From positions 1-9,311 of the forward strand of contig DXDV01000028.1 in NCBI GenBank assembly GCA_019115345.1: a stretch of 9,311 nucleotides of DNA, written 5' to 3'. Shown piece by piece: positions 1 to 5,411 of the stretch; position 1 is the stretch's first letter; each line of letters begins with the position of its first letter. The stretch is from Candidatus Intestinimonas stercorigallinarum. GTDB taxonomy: Bacteria; Bacillota; Clostridia; Oscillospirales; Oscillospiraceae. A program made the translations under genes and the position numbers. Below the pieces are notes generated by a model. It was not told the origin of the DNA, searched no databases, and worked only from the letters and a program-made list of their open reading frames with translations.

Positions 1-353
1 CTGGCCAGGAAGGCCGTGGACATGAGGAGGCAGAAGCCCAGCAGAGATGTGGCCTCCGTCAGGCACAGGGCGAAGCCGCCGAAGCCCCACAGGCAGGCGA
101 CGCCCCCCGTCAGGGCCACCGCCCGGAGCCATTCCCGGACCGTGGGCCGCTCCCACTCCATCAAAAAGGCGGTAAAGGAGCCGGCGGGCACGTAGAGGAG
201 CATCAGCAGGGCGGTCAACGGCCCCAGCAGTCCCACGCCGCCCTCCTCGGCCCCGAACATGGCAAAGGCCACCGCCGCCCCCAGGGCGGAGAGCATAAAA
301 TGTCCCCCCGCAAAGCCCAAAAAACGGGCACGGAGGGAGGCATGCTTCGCCAT
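1..353 (-). CDS. Small integral membrane protein, unknown function (3' end outside window)
   Basis: The reading frame starts at the ATG at 353 and stays open to the left edge, giving 117 residues. The start is supported by an AAAGGGGTGA ribosome binding site seven to eight bases upstream. The protein begins MAKHASLRARFLGF and is strongly hydrophobic. Likely membrane spans lie near residues 11-32, 42-65, 80-97 and from 101 onward, with a short charged loop (MEWERPTVREW) between the second and third. No catalytic motif or family signature is visible. The gene starts 57 bases after the stop of the membrane protein at 411-1001 and has no promoter of its own that I can see, so the two are probably co-transcribed and may form a complex. 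I cannot name the family; a transporter subunit or a small envelope protein are both possible. That it is a real gene rests on the ribosome binding site, the coding bias and the hydrophobic pattern. Confidence 0.7.
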   Translation of the reverse strand, partial: MAKHASLRARFLGFAGGHFMLSALGAAVAFAMFGAEEGGVGLLGPLTALLMLLYVPAGSFTAFLMEWERPTVREWLRAVALTGGVACLWGFGGFALCLTEATSLLGFCLLMSTAFLA

Positions 354-410
354 ACGATCACCCCTTTCACGGGTATCGTAGCACGGTAAATATTGAAAGT
401 CAATGATTAT

Positions 411-1001
411 TTATCGTTTTTCAATAAATTCTTCTTCCGTTTCCCCCTCCCGGTCCAGGGCGGCGATGGGGAGGTAGCTGCCCACCAGGTAGAGGAGAGG
501 AGGGAGGACTCCGGTGACCAGGCCGCCGATGTAGACCGGCCAGAAGGAGGCGCCGCTGCCCCAGCCCAGGAGCTGGGAGAGCAGGGTGAAGGAGCCGTAG
601 GCGGGGCAGCTGAGGAGGAGGGCGGCCACCAGGAGGCCGGTGCCATAGGGGACGAGGTAGGCCAGGGCCAGCAGCAGCCAGAAAGCGGCGGCGGGCACCA
701 GCAGGAGGAGGAGGGCCTCCTCCACGTCGGGCCTGGGGAGGAGGTTCCGCTTCCGGGTAAACCGTCCGGCGGGGAGATAGGCCAGCAGCCCCAGTCCTGT
801 GGGAATCAGGGCGAAGACCATGCCGCCGCGCCCGTCCGCAGCGGTCCGGATGGGAAGGAACAGCCCCTCCGCCGTGGCGTCCGTCAGCCCCAGCAGGGTG
901 CAGACCGTCAAAAAGAGCACGGTGAGGAGGGCGGTCGCCGCCGTAAGGATCAGATGGGTCCGGCAAAATTCCAGCAGGATGGGCCGCAGCAGCCGCCGCA
1001 T
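411..1001 (-). CDS. Five-span integral membrane protein, unknown function
   Basis: This 196-residue protein starts at the ATG at 1001, which follows AAAGGAGGGAG at good spacing. An in-frame ATG further upstream (1055) lies inside the repeat element, lacks a ribosome binding site and is not the likely start. The N-terminus MRRLLRPILLEF is basic. Hydrophobic spans are visible at about residues 17-38, 58-77, 93-116, 119-145 and 152-178. The third is very leucine-rich, and the tail (LDREGETEEEFIEKR) is acidic and soluble. No enzymatic motif is recognisable. Upstream lies a 290-base leader containing the multi-hairpin element and an extended -10 promoter. Downstream, 57 bases away, is a second small membrane protein on the same strand. 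The pair may act together, but the sequence does not tell its role. Confidence is high that the gene exists and low for any function. Confidence 0.75.
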   Translation of the reverse strand: MRRLLRPILLEFCRTHLILTAATALLTVLFLTVCTLLGLTDATAEGLFLPIRTAADGRGGMVFALIPTGLGLLAYLPAGRFTRKRNLLPRPDVEEALLLLLVPAAAFWLLLALAYLVPYGTGLLVAALLLSCPAYGSFTLLSQLLGWGSGASFWPVYIGGLVTGVLPPLLYLVGSYLPIAALDREGETEEEFIEKR

Positions 1002-1032
1002 GGCGCTCCCTCCTTTCTTCCCGTCTTGTGGT

Positions 1033-1039
1033 ACATTAT
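1033..1039. repeat. Left copy of 7-bp direct repeat ACATTAT (possible target-site duplication)
   Basis: ACATTAT at 1033-1039 directly abuts the first paired base of the multi-hairpin element and is repeated in the same orientation at 1292-1298. The placement at both borders is what a target-site duplication would look like, although the sequence is AT-rich and short. Confidence 0.5.
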
Positions 1040-1040
1040 A
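1035..1040 (-). promoter_or_regulatory. Second TATAAT -10-like hexamer next to the membrane-protein gene
   Basis: The bases at 1035-1042 form the palindrome ATTATAAT, so a TATAAT reads on both strands. On the minus strand it sits about 34 bases before the ATG at 1001 and would give a leader of roughly 27 bases. The -35 position falls inside the first hairpin and matches the consensus poorly. Five of the six bases belong to the left copy of the ACATTAT direct repeat, so this hexamer could have arisen by duplication of the main -10 at 1297-1302. It may be weak or silent. Confidence 0.3.
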
Positions 1041-1291
1041 ATGCGTACTGAACAAAGCTGAAAGCCTTGAAAGCCAAGGCTTTCAAGGCCAAATGGCTTT
1101 GTTCAAGTGCAAGGGTTTTGGATCATTCCGGCCAAAACCCTTGCACCTTCCACTGGCGCGCCTTAACGCGCCAGTGGAAATACGCATTGCAACAATGGCT
1201 GAATTCCATAAAAGCGGCTCCTTTGAGCCGGTTTTATGGAATTGCGCGGCTGCCGCCGCGCGAATAAACCGATGTTCGGTTTATTCAGCAG
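1040..1291. repeat. Multi-hairpin element: six perfect stem-loops in two closed halves
   Basis: This gene-free stretch is almost wholly inverted repeats. An 8-bp closing stem (AATGCGTA 1040-1047 with TACGCATT 1181-1188) encloses three hairpins: 1049-1105 (10-bp outer arms and 12-bp inner arms 1064-1075/1078-1089), 1107-1146 (15-bp arms, 10-base loop) and 1148-1179 (13-bp arms, loop CCTTAA). Single unpaired bases at 1048, 1106, 1147 and 1180 separate these helices. A second half, closed weakly by GCT/AGC (1198-1200 with 1287-1289), holds three abutting hairpins: 1202-1243 (12+6 bp), 1244-1261 (7 bp) and 1262-1286 (11 bp). By hand about 190 of 250 bases fall into Watson-Crick pairs, with no G-U pair needed. 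The ends resemble an imperfect terminal inverted repeat: CTGAACAAAGC at 1048-1058 against CTGAATAAACC on the other strand at 1278-1288. A 7-bp direct repeat borders the element. It could be a MITE-like insertion, a structured leader or a small RNA. Confidence 0.8.
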
Positions 1292-1298
1292 ACATTAT
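1292..1298. repeat. Right copy of 7-bp direct repeat ACATTAT (possible target-site duplication)
   Basis: This copy lies two bases beyond the last paired base of the multi-hairpin element. It overlaps the -10 hexamer of the minus-strand promoter at 1297-1302, so the putative insertion point lies in the promoter/transcription-start region of the membrane-protein pair. Confidence 0.5.
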
Positions 1299-1324
1299 TA
1301 TAGCACAAATCCGCCGGATTTCCA
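1297..1324 (-). promoter_or_regulatory. Extended -10 promoter for the membrane-protein pair
   Basis: On the minus strand, TGCTATAAT (1305-1297) is a perfect extended -10 (TG-N-TATAAT). The best -35 is TGGAAA (1324-1319) at 16 bases, matching only four of six, which an extended -10 tolerates. The predicted start near 1290 coincides with the first base of the multi-hairpin element, so the transcript would open with the hairpins and then reach the ATG at 1001. Confidence 0.6.
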
Positions 1325-1357
1325 CCCCTAGTTTTTGTGCAGAACGATACTCAGAGC

Positions 1358-1386
1358 GAAAATCCCGCCGCCGGAGGCCGCGGCGG
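1358..1386 (-). terminator. Probable intrinsic terminator after the U32-family gene
   Basis: Downstream of the U32 stop (1425) the minus strand has a GC-rich stem with CCGCCG/CGGCGG arms (1386-1381 and 1370-1365) followed by GATTTTC. The T run is only four bases, so termination may be partial. A 12-bp palindrome, CCCTGTACAGGG, sits just before it at 1407-1418. Confidence 0.45.
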
Positions 1387-1424
1387 CCCCGAACCGCTGT
1401 CTCGCCCCCTGTACAGGGAGGGGG

Positions 1425-2636
1425 TCAGGGGCTCAGGTCCACCTGCCGGCGGAGGATGGCCAGGGGCTTCACCGCCCGGGGCAGGCGCATGCGGAACTTC
1501 ATCTCCGGCTTTTTGGGCTCCAGGAGGGGGAGGCCGTCCATGTCGGCCATCTCCGGGGCCTCAAAGGTCATGGGGTCCAGGCCGGGGGCCAGGAGCTCCA
1601 CCCGGGTCCCGGCGGAAAACTTGTTCCGCAGGGAGAGGACGGCGGTACCGTCCGGAGAACAGGTCTCCACCACGGCGCAGACCTGGTAGTCCCGGATGTA
1701 CCGGGCGTCGCCGGTGTACTGGCCCGGCGGGCCGTAGTAGAAGCCGGTGGAGTAGGGCCGGTGGGAGACCTTGTCCAGCTCGGCGCGCCAGACGGGGTCC
1801 AAAGGCTTCCCGGCCAGGGCGGCGTCGATGCCATGGCGGTAGGCCCCGGTGACCACGGCGGCGTAGTAGGCCGACTTGGCCCGCCCCTCGATCTTCAGGG
1901 AGCTCAGTCCCGCTTCGACCAGGTCGGGCAGATGGTCGATCATGCACATGTCCCGGCTGTTCATGATGTAGGTCTCATTGTCTTCCTCATAGACGGGGAA
2001 GTACTCCCCGGGGCGCTTCTCCTCCATGAGGGCGTACCTGTACCGGCAGGGCTGGGCGCACATGCCTCGCTGGGCGTCCCGGCCGGTCATGTAGTTGGAG
2101 AGGAGGCACCGCCCCGAGTAGCTCACGCACATGGCCCCGTGGACGAAGGCCTCGATCTCCAGCTCGCTGGGGGTCTTGGCCCGGATGGTCCGGATCTCCT
2201 CCAGGGAAAGCTCCCGGGCCAGAATGACCCGGCTGGCTCCCAGGTCGTACCAGGCCTGGGCCACGGCGTGGTTGGTGACGCCGGCCTGGGTGGAGACGTG
2301 GAGCTGGAGGTGGGGGGCGTGCTTCTGGGCCAGGCGGAAGACCCCCAGGTCGGCCACGATGGCGGCGTCCACCCCCACGCTGTCCAGATACTCCAGCCAC
2401 GCCGGCAGCCGGTCCACCTCGTCGCACCGGGGCATGGTGTTGCAGGTGACGTGGACCTTCACCCCCCGGCCGCGGCACAGCTCCACCGCCTCCCGCAGCT
2501 CCTTGTGGCCGAAGTTGCCGGCGAAGGCCCGCATGCCGAAGTCGCCCCCCGCCAGATAGACCGCGTCGGCGCCGTAGGCCACCGCCATCCGCAGCCGCTC
2601 CATGTCCCCCGCCGGGGCCAACAGCTCGATGCTCAT
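1425..2636 (-). CDS. trhP: Peptidase U32-family protein, TrhP-type tRNA uridine hydroxylation protein
   Basis: This 403-residue protein carries the U32 signature almost perfectly at residues 162-180 (EAFVHGAMCVSYSGRCLLS). The N-terminus ELLAPAGDMERLRMAVAYGA is typical of the family's TIM-barrel-like domain, and LKIEGRAKSAYYAAVVTGAYR-type residues follow at 248-268. C170, C177, C193 and C197 are the expected iron-sulfur ligands. In studied relatives (E. coli TrhP, B. subtilis TrhP1/TrhP2) these proteins take part in prephenate-dependent 5-hydroxylation of the wobble uridine U34 in tRNA. They are named peptidases for historical reasons. The length fits TrhP2 better than RlhA (longer) or UbiU/UbiV (shorter). 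The start at 2636 follows GGGAGGA. The gene lies 62 bases after mltG, an order also found in Bacillus, where trmR sits between them; here trmR is absent. Family membership is very likely; the exact substrate is inferred. Confidence 0.88.
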   Translation of the reverse strand: MSIELLAPAGDMERLRMAVAYGADAVYLAGGDFGMRAFAGNFGHKELREAVELCRGRGVKVHVTCNTMPRCDEVDRLPAWLEYLDSVGVDAAIVADLGVFRLAQKHAPHLQLHVSTQAGVTNHAVAQAWYDLGASRVILARELSLEEIRTIRAKTPSELEIEAFVHGAMCVSYSGRCLLSNYMTGRDAQRGMCAQPCRYRYALMEEKRPGEYFPVYEEDNETYIMNSRDMCMIDHLPDLVEAGLSSLKIEGRAKSAYYAAVVTGAYRHGIDAALAGKPLDPVWRAELDKVSHRPYSTGFYYGPPGQYTGDARYIRDYQVCAVVETCSPDGTAVLSLRNKFSAGTRVELLAPGLDPMTFEAPEMADMDGLPLLEPKKPEMKFRMRLPRAVKPLAILRRQVDLSP

Positions 2637-2654
2637 GTTCCTGTTCCTCCCGTT

Positions 2655-2685
2655 ACAAAGAGGGCCGCCGTTTCCGGCGGCCCTC
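2655..2685 (-). terminator. GC-rich stem-loop between mltG and the U32 gene (terminator or attenuator)
   Basis: Perfect 11-bp arms (2660-2670 and 2675-2685) enclose a four-base loop. On the minus strand the stem is followed only by TTTGT, a weak U tract, and then within a few bases by the GGGAGGA ribosome binding site of the U32 gene. It probably gives partial termination after mltG, or protects the mltG transcript end, rather than fully separating the two genes. Confidence 0.5.
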
Positions 2686-2698
2686 CCGTGGCTTCTTT

Positions 2699-3883
2699 TT
2701 ATTCGCCCCGCTGCTGGGCGATGAAGTTTTGCTGCTCCTCCAGAGTCTGGAAGAAGGAGTGGGTGCCGTCGCTGCCCAGGGCGTAGTAGTAGTAATTGGT
2801 GTCCTCCGGCTCCATGGCGGCCAAAATGGACTCCATGCCGGGGTTGGAGATGGGTCCCGGCGGCAGCCCCTGATGGGTGTAGGTGTTGTAGGGGGTGTCG
2901 GCGGTGTAGTCCTCCGAGGTGATGGTCCGGCCCAGGGCGTAGACCAGGGTGGCGTCCACGCCCAGATAGCCCGCCGTCCCGGCGCTGGTGTTCAGCCAGC
3001 GGTTGTAGATGACCGAGGCGATGGTGGCCCGGTCGGTGCCGTCGGTCTCCCGCTCGATCATGGAGGCGATGATGACGATGTCCCGGACGGTGTACCCGTT
3101 CTCCTGGACCTGGGCCCGCATCTCGTCGGTGAAGCGGCGGTCGAAGTTCACCAGCATCTTGTTGATGACCATTTTGGGGTCCTCTCCCATATAGAACTCG
3201 TAGGTGTCGGGGAAGAGGTAGCCCTCCAGCCGCTTGTAGTCCCCGAGGGGGATCTCCTGGAGGAAGGAGAAGGCGTAGTCATGGGTGGCCGCCATATCCT
3301 GGAGCTTGGCCACGGTGGAGACCCCCTCGTCCTCCAGGCGCTGGAAGATCTGGTCCACGGTAAAGCCCTCGGGGATGGTGACGGTGACCATCTGCCGGCT
3401 GGCCGAGTTGGAGCCCAGATTGGTGACGATGGCCCGGTAGTCCATGTCGGTGTCCAGCTGGTAGGTGCCGGGGGTCATCTTCTCCTCGGCGTTGGAGAAG
3501 AGGGAGAAGAGACGGAAGACCAGCTTGAACTCGATGATGCCGTTGTCCACCAGCTGGTCGGCCACGTAGTCCAGGTCGGCCACCTGGATGGTCTCGGTCT
3601 CGGTGCCCTCATCGGTCTCCACCGTCACCTCTTTTTCGGTGAAGATCTCCTCGGGCAGGGTGATGATGGCGGAGTGCTCGGCCTTGTTCAGGGCCAGCAC
3701 GTCGTTGGCCGCCACCCATCCCACCGCCGCCAGCAGGGTGGAGATCCCGATGACGAAGGCCACATACAGCAGGGTGCCCAGCAGGCTGAAGCCCCGCCGC
3801 TTCCGCCGCCTTCTGGGGGTCTCCCGCCGCTCCGCAGGCTGCTCCCGCCGTCCGGCTGAACGCCTTCTTTCCTCTTGTGACAT
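2699..3883 (-). CDS. mltG: MltG (YceG-like) endolytic murein transglycosylase
   Basis: This 394-residue protein is a membrane-anchored enzyme that cleaves nascent glycan strands at the outer face of the membrane and sets their length. Residues 1-31 form a very basic cytoplasmic tail (RRRRKRRG), 34-57 a single membrane span, and the rest lies outside. LEGYLFPDTYEF (219-230), ASMIERET (273-280, with E277 at the place of the catalytic glutamate of E. coli MltG), LGVDATLVYALG (307-318) and YNTYTHQGLPPGPISNPG (332-349) are hallmark motifs. An acidic threonine-rich stretch at 84-100 links the anchor to the LysM-like domain. The start at 3883 follows AAGGAGA. The frame stays open for another 250 codons upstream, but that part is low-complexity and overlaps another gene, so it is not coding. 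The U32 gene follows on the same strand. Confidence 0.95.
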   Translation of the reverse strand: MSQEERRRSAGRREQPAERRETPRRRRKRRGFSLLGTLLYVAFVIGISTLLAAVGWVAANDVLALNKAEHSAIITLPEEIFTEKEVTVETDEGTETETIQVADLDYVADQLVDNGIIEFKLVFRLFSLFSNAEEKMTPGTYQLDTDMDYRAIVTNLGSNSASRQMVTVTIPEGFTVDQIFQRLEDEGVSTVAKLQDMAATHDYAFSFLQEIPLGDYKRLEGYLFPDTYEFYMGEDPKMVINKMLVNFDRRFTDEMRAQVQENGYTVRDIVIIASMIERETDGTDRATIASVIYNRWLNTSAGTAGYLGVDATLVYALGRTITSEDYTADTPYNTYTHQGLPPGPISNPGMESILAAMEPEDTNYYYYALGSDGTHSFFQTLEEQQNFIAQQRGE

Positions 3884-3936
3884 TGGCAGTTTCTCCTTCC
3901 GGTGTGCGCCGTGGGGAACCACTGGGGCCCTCCCCA

Positions 3937-3945
3937 CATAGAATG
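3937..3945 (+). promoter_or_regulatory. Tentative -10 element upstream of the Cys-rich micropeptide
   Basis: CATAGAAT at 3937-3944 matches seven of eight bases of the sporulation sigma-E -10 consensus as I recall it (CATACAMT), and it also contains TAGAAT, five of six of a sigma-A -10. No convincing -35 for either factor lies at the right distance, so this is a weak call. It is 75 bases before the ATG at 4019. Confidence 0.22.
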
Positions 3946-4018
3946 GGCCAGTTGGAGGGCAAACGCTCCGGTCATTCACCGGCGCCCCTCCAAACTCTGA
4001 AAACGAGGTGTGTCGTTC

Positions 4019-4186
4019 ATGTTCGGTAACAATGGTAGCTGCTGCTGGATCATCCTCATCATCATCCTGGTGTGCTGCTGCTGCGGAAACGGCGGCTGGG
4101 GCTGCAACAGCTGCGGCTGCGGCAACAACTGCGGCAACGGCTGCGGCTGCGGCAGCAACAGCTGCGGCTGCGACACCTGCTGCTGA
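4019..4186 (+). CDS. 55-residue cysteine/glycine-rich membrane micropeptide
   Basis: The ATG at 4019 opens a 55-codon frame ending in TGA at 4184-4186, preceded by GAGGTG eight to nine bases upstream. The protein starts MFGNNGSCCW, has one short hydrophobic span (residues 10-18, rich in Ile/Leu) followed by a run of four cysteines (19-22), and ends in a Cys-Gly-Asn tail with repeated CGCG and NSCGC units. Sixteen residues are cysteine and thirteen are glycine. The order, an N-terminal anchor then a Cys-rich tail, resembles small hypothetical proteins common in Clostridia and, loosely, the YjcZ/CotM-type small sporulation proteins of Bacilli. I know of no established function. It could bind metal, be disulfide-cross-linked at the envelope or form part of a spore layer; all of these are inference. 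The GGC/TGC codons give the region its repeat-like look and produce long alanine- or glutamine-rich open frames on other frames and the opposite strand, which are artefacts. It is divergent from mltG and convergent with the folate gene. Confidence 0.72.
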   Translation: MFGNNGSCCWIILIIILVCCCCGNGGWGCNSCGCGNNCGNGCGCGSNSCGCDTCC

Positions 4187-4227
4187 CGCCGCCGGTCTAC
4201 TTACCCCAGGGCCCAGTATCTCTCCAA

Positions 4228-4252
4228 CGGGCGGAGCGGATCGCTCCGCCCG
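4228..4252. terminator. Stem-loop between convergent genes, possibly bidirectional terminator
   Basis: Perfect 11-bp GC-rich arms (4228-4238 and 4242-4252) enclose the loop GAT. The stem lies between the stop of the Cys-rich micropeptide (4186, plus) and the stop of the cyclo-ligase gene (4261, minus). Neither side has a proper T run, so efficiency is uncertain, but its place between two converging genes fits a shared terminator. Confidence 0.5.
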
Positions 4253-4260
4253 GCCTTCGC

Positions 4261-4842
4261 TCAGAACTCGGACAGGCTCCCCAAAAGTCGCTCCTCCGTC
4301 ACCACCAGGTCCACCGCCCGGTCGTGCTCCTCCGCGGGCACCGCCCGCTGGAGCAGCCCTTCCCGGCACAGGCCCACCGTCCGGCCGGTATATCCGGCCA
4401 GATAACGGTCGTAGTACCCACCCCCCTGGCCCAACCGGCGGCGGGACAGGTCGTAGCACAGGGCGGGGACCAGGATGAGGTCGATGTCCCCCTTGTCCAC
4501 CGCCGGACAGGCGTCCGACGGCTCGGGGATGCCGAAGGCCCCGGGCTCCAGCTCCTCCCAGCCCCGGACCCGCCGGGCCTCCATGGCCCGGCCGGGCAGG
4601 CATTTGGGCAGGAGCACGCCCCTGCCCCTCCTCCACAGGTCCTCCAAAAGGGGACGGGTATCCGGCTCGGTCCCCACTCCGGCAAAGAGGAGGAGGGCGC
4701 CGGCCTCCGCCGCGGCGGGCAGGGCCAGGAACCGGGCCAGCAGGGCCCGGTCGCTCTCCCGGCGGAGGTCGGGGTCCATGGCCGCCGCCCGCCGCCGCAG
4801 CTCCGCCCGGAGGGCGGCCTTAGCCTCGGTACAGGATGGCAT
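4261..4842 (-). CDS. 5-formyltetrahydrofolate cyclo-ligase
   Basis: This 193-residue cytoplasmic enzyme is predicted to convert 5-formyltetrahydrofolate to 5,10-methenyltetrahydrofolate with ATP, returning an inactive folate to one-carbon metabolism. The N-terminal helix (KAALRAELRRRAAAM, residues 8-22) is typical. FGIPEP (103-108) and the strongly conserved LGQGGGYYDRYL (137-148), which binds phosphate and folate, identify the family; length is normal. The usual PG-x-AFD stretch reads PALCYD (126-131) here, a mild change. The ATG at 4842 lies inside the end of the DJ-1 family gene (23-base overlap) and has no clear ribosome binding site. Translation is therefore probably coupled to the upstream gene. 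A later Met (residue 22) would remove the conserved N-terminal helix. The gene is the last of the four-gene minus-strand cluster. Family identity is clear. Confidence 0.92.
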   Translation of the reverse strand: MPSCTEAKAALRAELRRRAAAMDPDLRRESDRALLARFLALPAAAEAGALLLFAGVGTEPDTRPLLEDLWRRGRGVLLPKCLPGRAMEARRVRGWEELEPGAFGIPEPSDACPAVDKGDIDLILVPALCYDLSRRRLGQGGGYYDRYLAGYTGRTVGLCREGLLQRAVPAEEHDRAVDLVVTEERLLGSLSEF

Positions 4843-5365
4843 CGGCCACGGCCTGGGCGGCCTCGGCCCCCCGCAGGACCTCCACCAGCTTCAGGCCGAA
4901 GGGGAAGGCGGCCCCGGCGGCCTGGGCGGTGACGAACTTGCCGTCCACCACCACCTGGGCCTGACGGTCCACGGCGGCGGAGCCCATCTCCTCCCACACG
5001 CAGGGGTGGCAGGTGACGGGCCGCCGGTCCAGCATGCCCATGTGGGCCAGGATGGAGGGGGCGGCGCAGATGGCCGCCAGCCAGCAGCCCAGATCCCGGG
5101 CCTTCTGGATGAGATCGGTGGCGAAGAGGTCCATCTGGATGGAGGCCACGCCCCCCAGTCCCCCGGGCAGCACCAGCATCTCCAGGTCCTCCGTCCTGAC
5201 CTGCTCCAACGTCAGGTCGGCGGTGACGGTGATGCCGTGGCTCCCCGTCACGGCGGGCCCCTCCAGGCCCACGTAGGCCACCTCCACCCCGGCCCGCCGC
5301 AGCAGATCTCCGGGGACGATGGCCTCGGACTCCTCAAAGCCCTCTCCCAGCAAAATATAGACCAT
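4820..5365 (-). CDS. DJ-1/PfpI family protein
   Basis: This 181-residue protein belongs to the DJ-1 superfamily (flavodoxin-like fold). GEGFEESEAI (7-16), LPGGLGG (66-72) and LAAICAAPSIL (96-106) are the defining stretches. The reactive cysteine is C100 on the nucleophile elbow. E14 corresponds to human DJ-1 E18, and H120 in VTCHP to DJ-1 H126, so the DJ-1/YajL-type active site seems complete. Relatives protect against oxidative and reactive-carbonyl damage; a glyoxalase or protein deglycase activity has been reported and disputed. The start at 5365 follows GGAGG with an eight-base spacer; an upstream in-frame ATG (5392) has no such signal. It begins 46 bases after the thymidylate-kinase-family gene and overlaps the cyclo-ligase start, so all three are probably co-transcribed. 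Family is secure; biochemical role is not. Confidence 0.9.
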   Translation of the reverse strand: MVYILLGEGFEESEAIVPGDLLRRAGVEVAYVGLEGPAVTGSHGITVTADLTLEQVRTEDLEMLVLPGGLGGVASIQMDLFATDLIQKARDLGCWLAAICAAPSILAHMGMLDRRPVTCHPCVWEEMGSAAVDRQAQVVVDGKFVTAQAAGAAFPFGLKLVEVLRGAEAAQAVADAILYRG

Positions 5366-5411
5366 GGCTTTTTCCTCCAAACATCCAAACATTATTGTCG
5401 TCAGCTGTCGG

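Noticed and set aside
1031..1060. Plus-strand promoter reading into the multi-hairpin element from the left
   Set aside because: TATAAT at 1037-1042 reads on the plus strand because the site is palindromic, but there is no -35 of quality and no plus-strand gene downstream until 4019.
393..1061. 222-codon open frame on the plus strand
   Set aside because: It is antisense to the five-span membrane protein and Gln/Gly/Glu-rich, and the opposite strand has the ribosome binding site and hydrophobic pattern of a real gene.
1067..1267. Small coding frames across the multi-hairpin element
   Set aside because: The frames simply read through perfect inverted repeats, have no ribosome binding site and no plausible protein composition.
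1040..1291. CRISPR array
   Set aside because: The hairpin arms differ from one another and there is no repeated unit with regular spacers or cas gene nearby.
1335..2786. 483-codon open frame on the plus strand
   Set aside because: It is antisense to the U32 gene, of biased Gly/Val/His composition, has no ribosome binding site and no family motif; high GC keeps such frames open.
2729..3859. 376-codon open frame on the plus strand
   Set aside because: It is antisense to mltG, has artefact composition and no start signals.
4040..4186. GCN/GGC trinucleotide microsatellite
   Set aside because: The triplet pattern follows from Cys and Gly codons of the micropeptide read in frame from 4019; units are not exact tandem repeats.
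3884..4636. Upstream extension of the mltG frame to a 645-residue protein
   Set aside because: The added 251 residues are Ala/Gly/Pro-rich, overlap the cyclo-ligase gene and the antisense of the Cys-rich gene, and the ATG at 3883 has a proper ribosome binding site and a normal MltG N-terminus.
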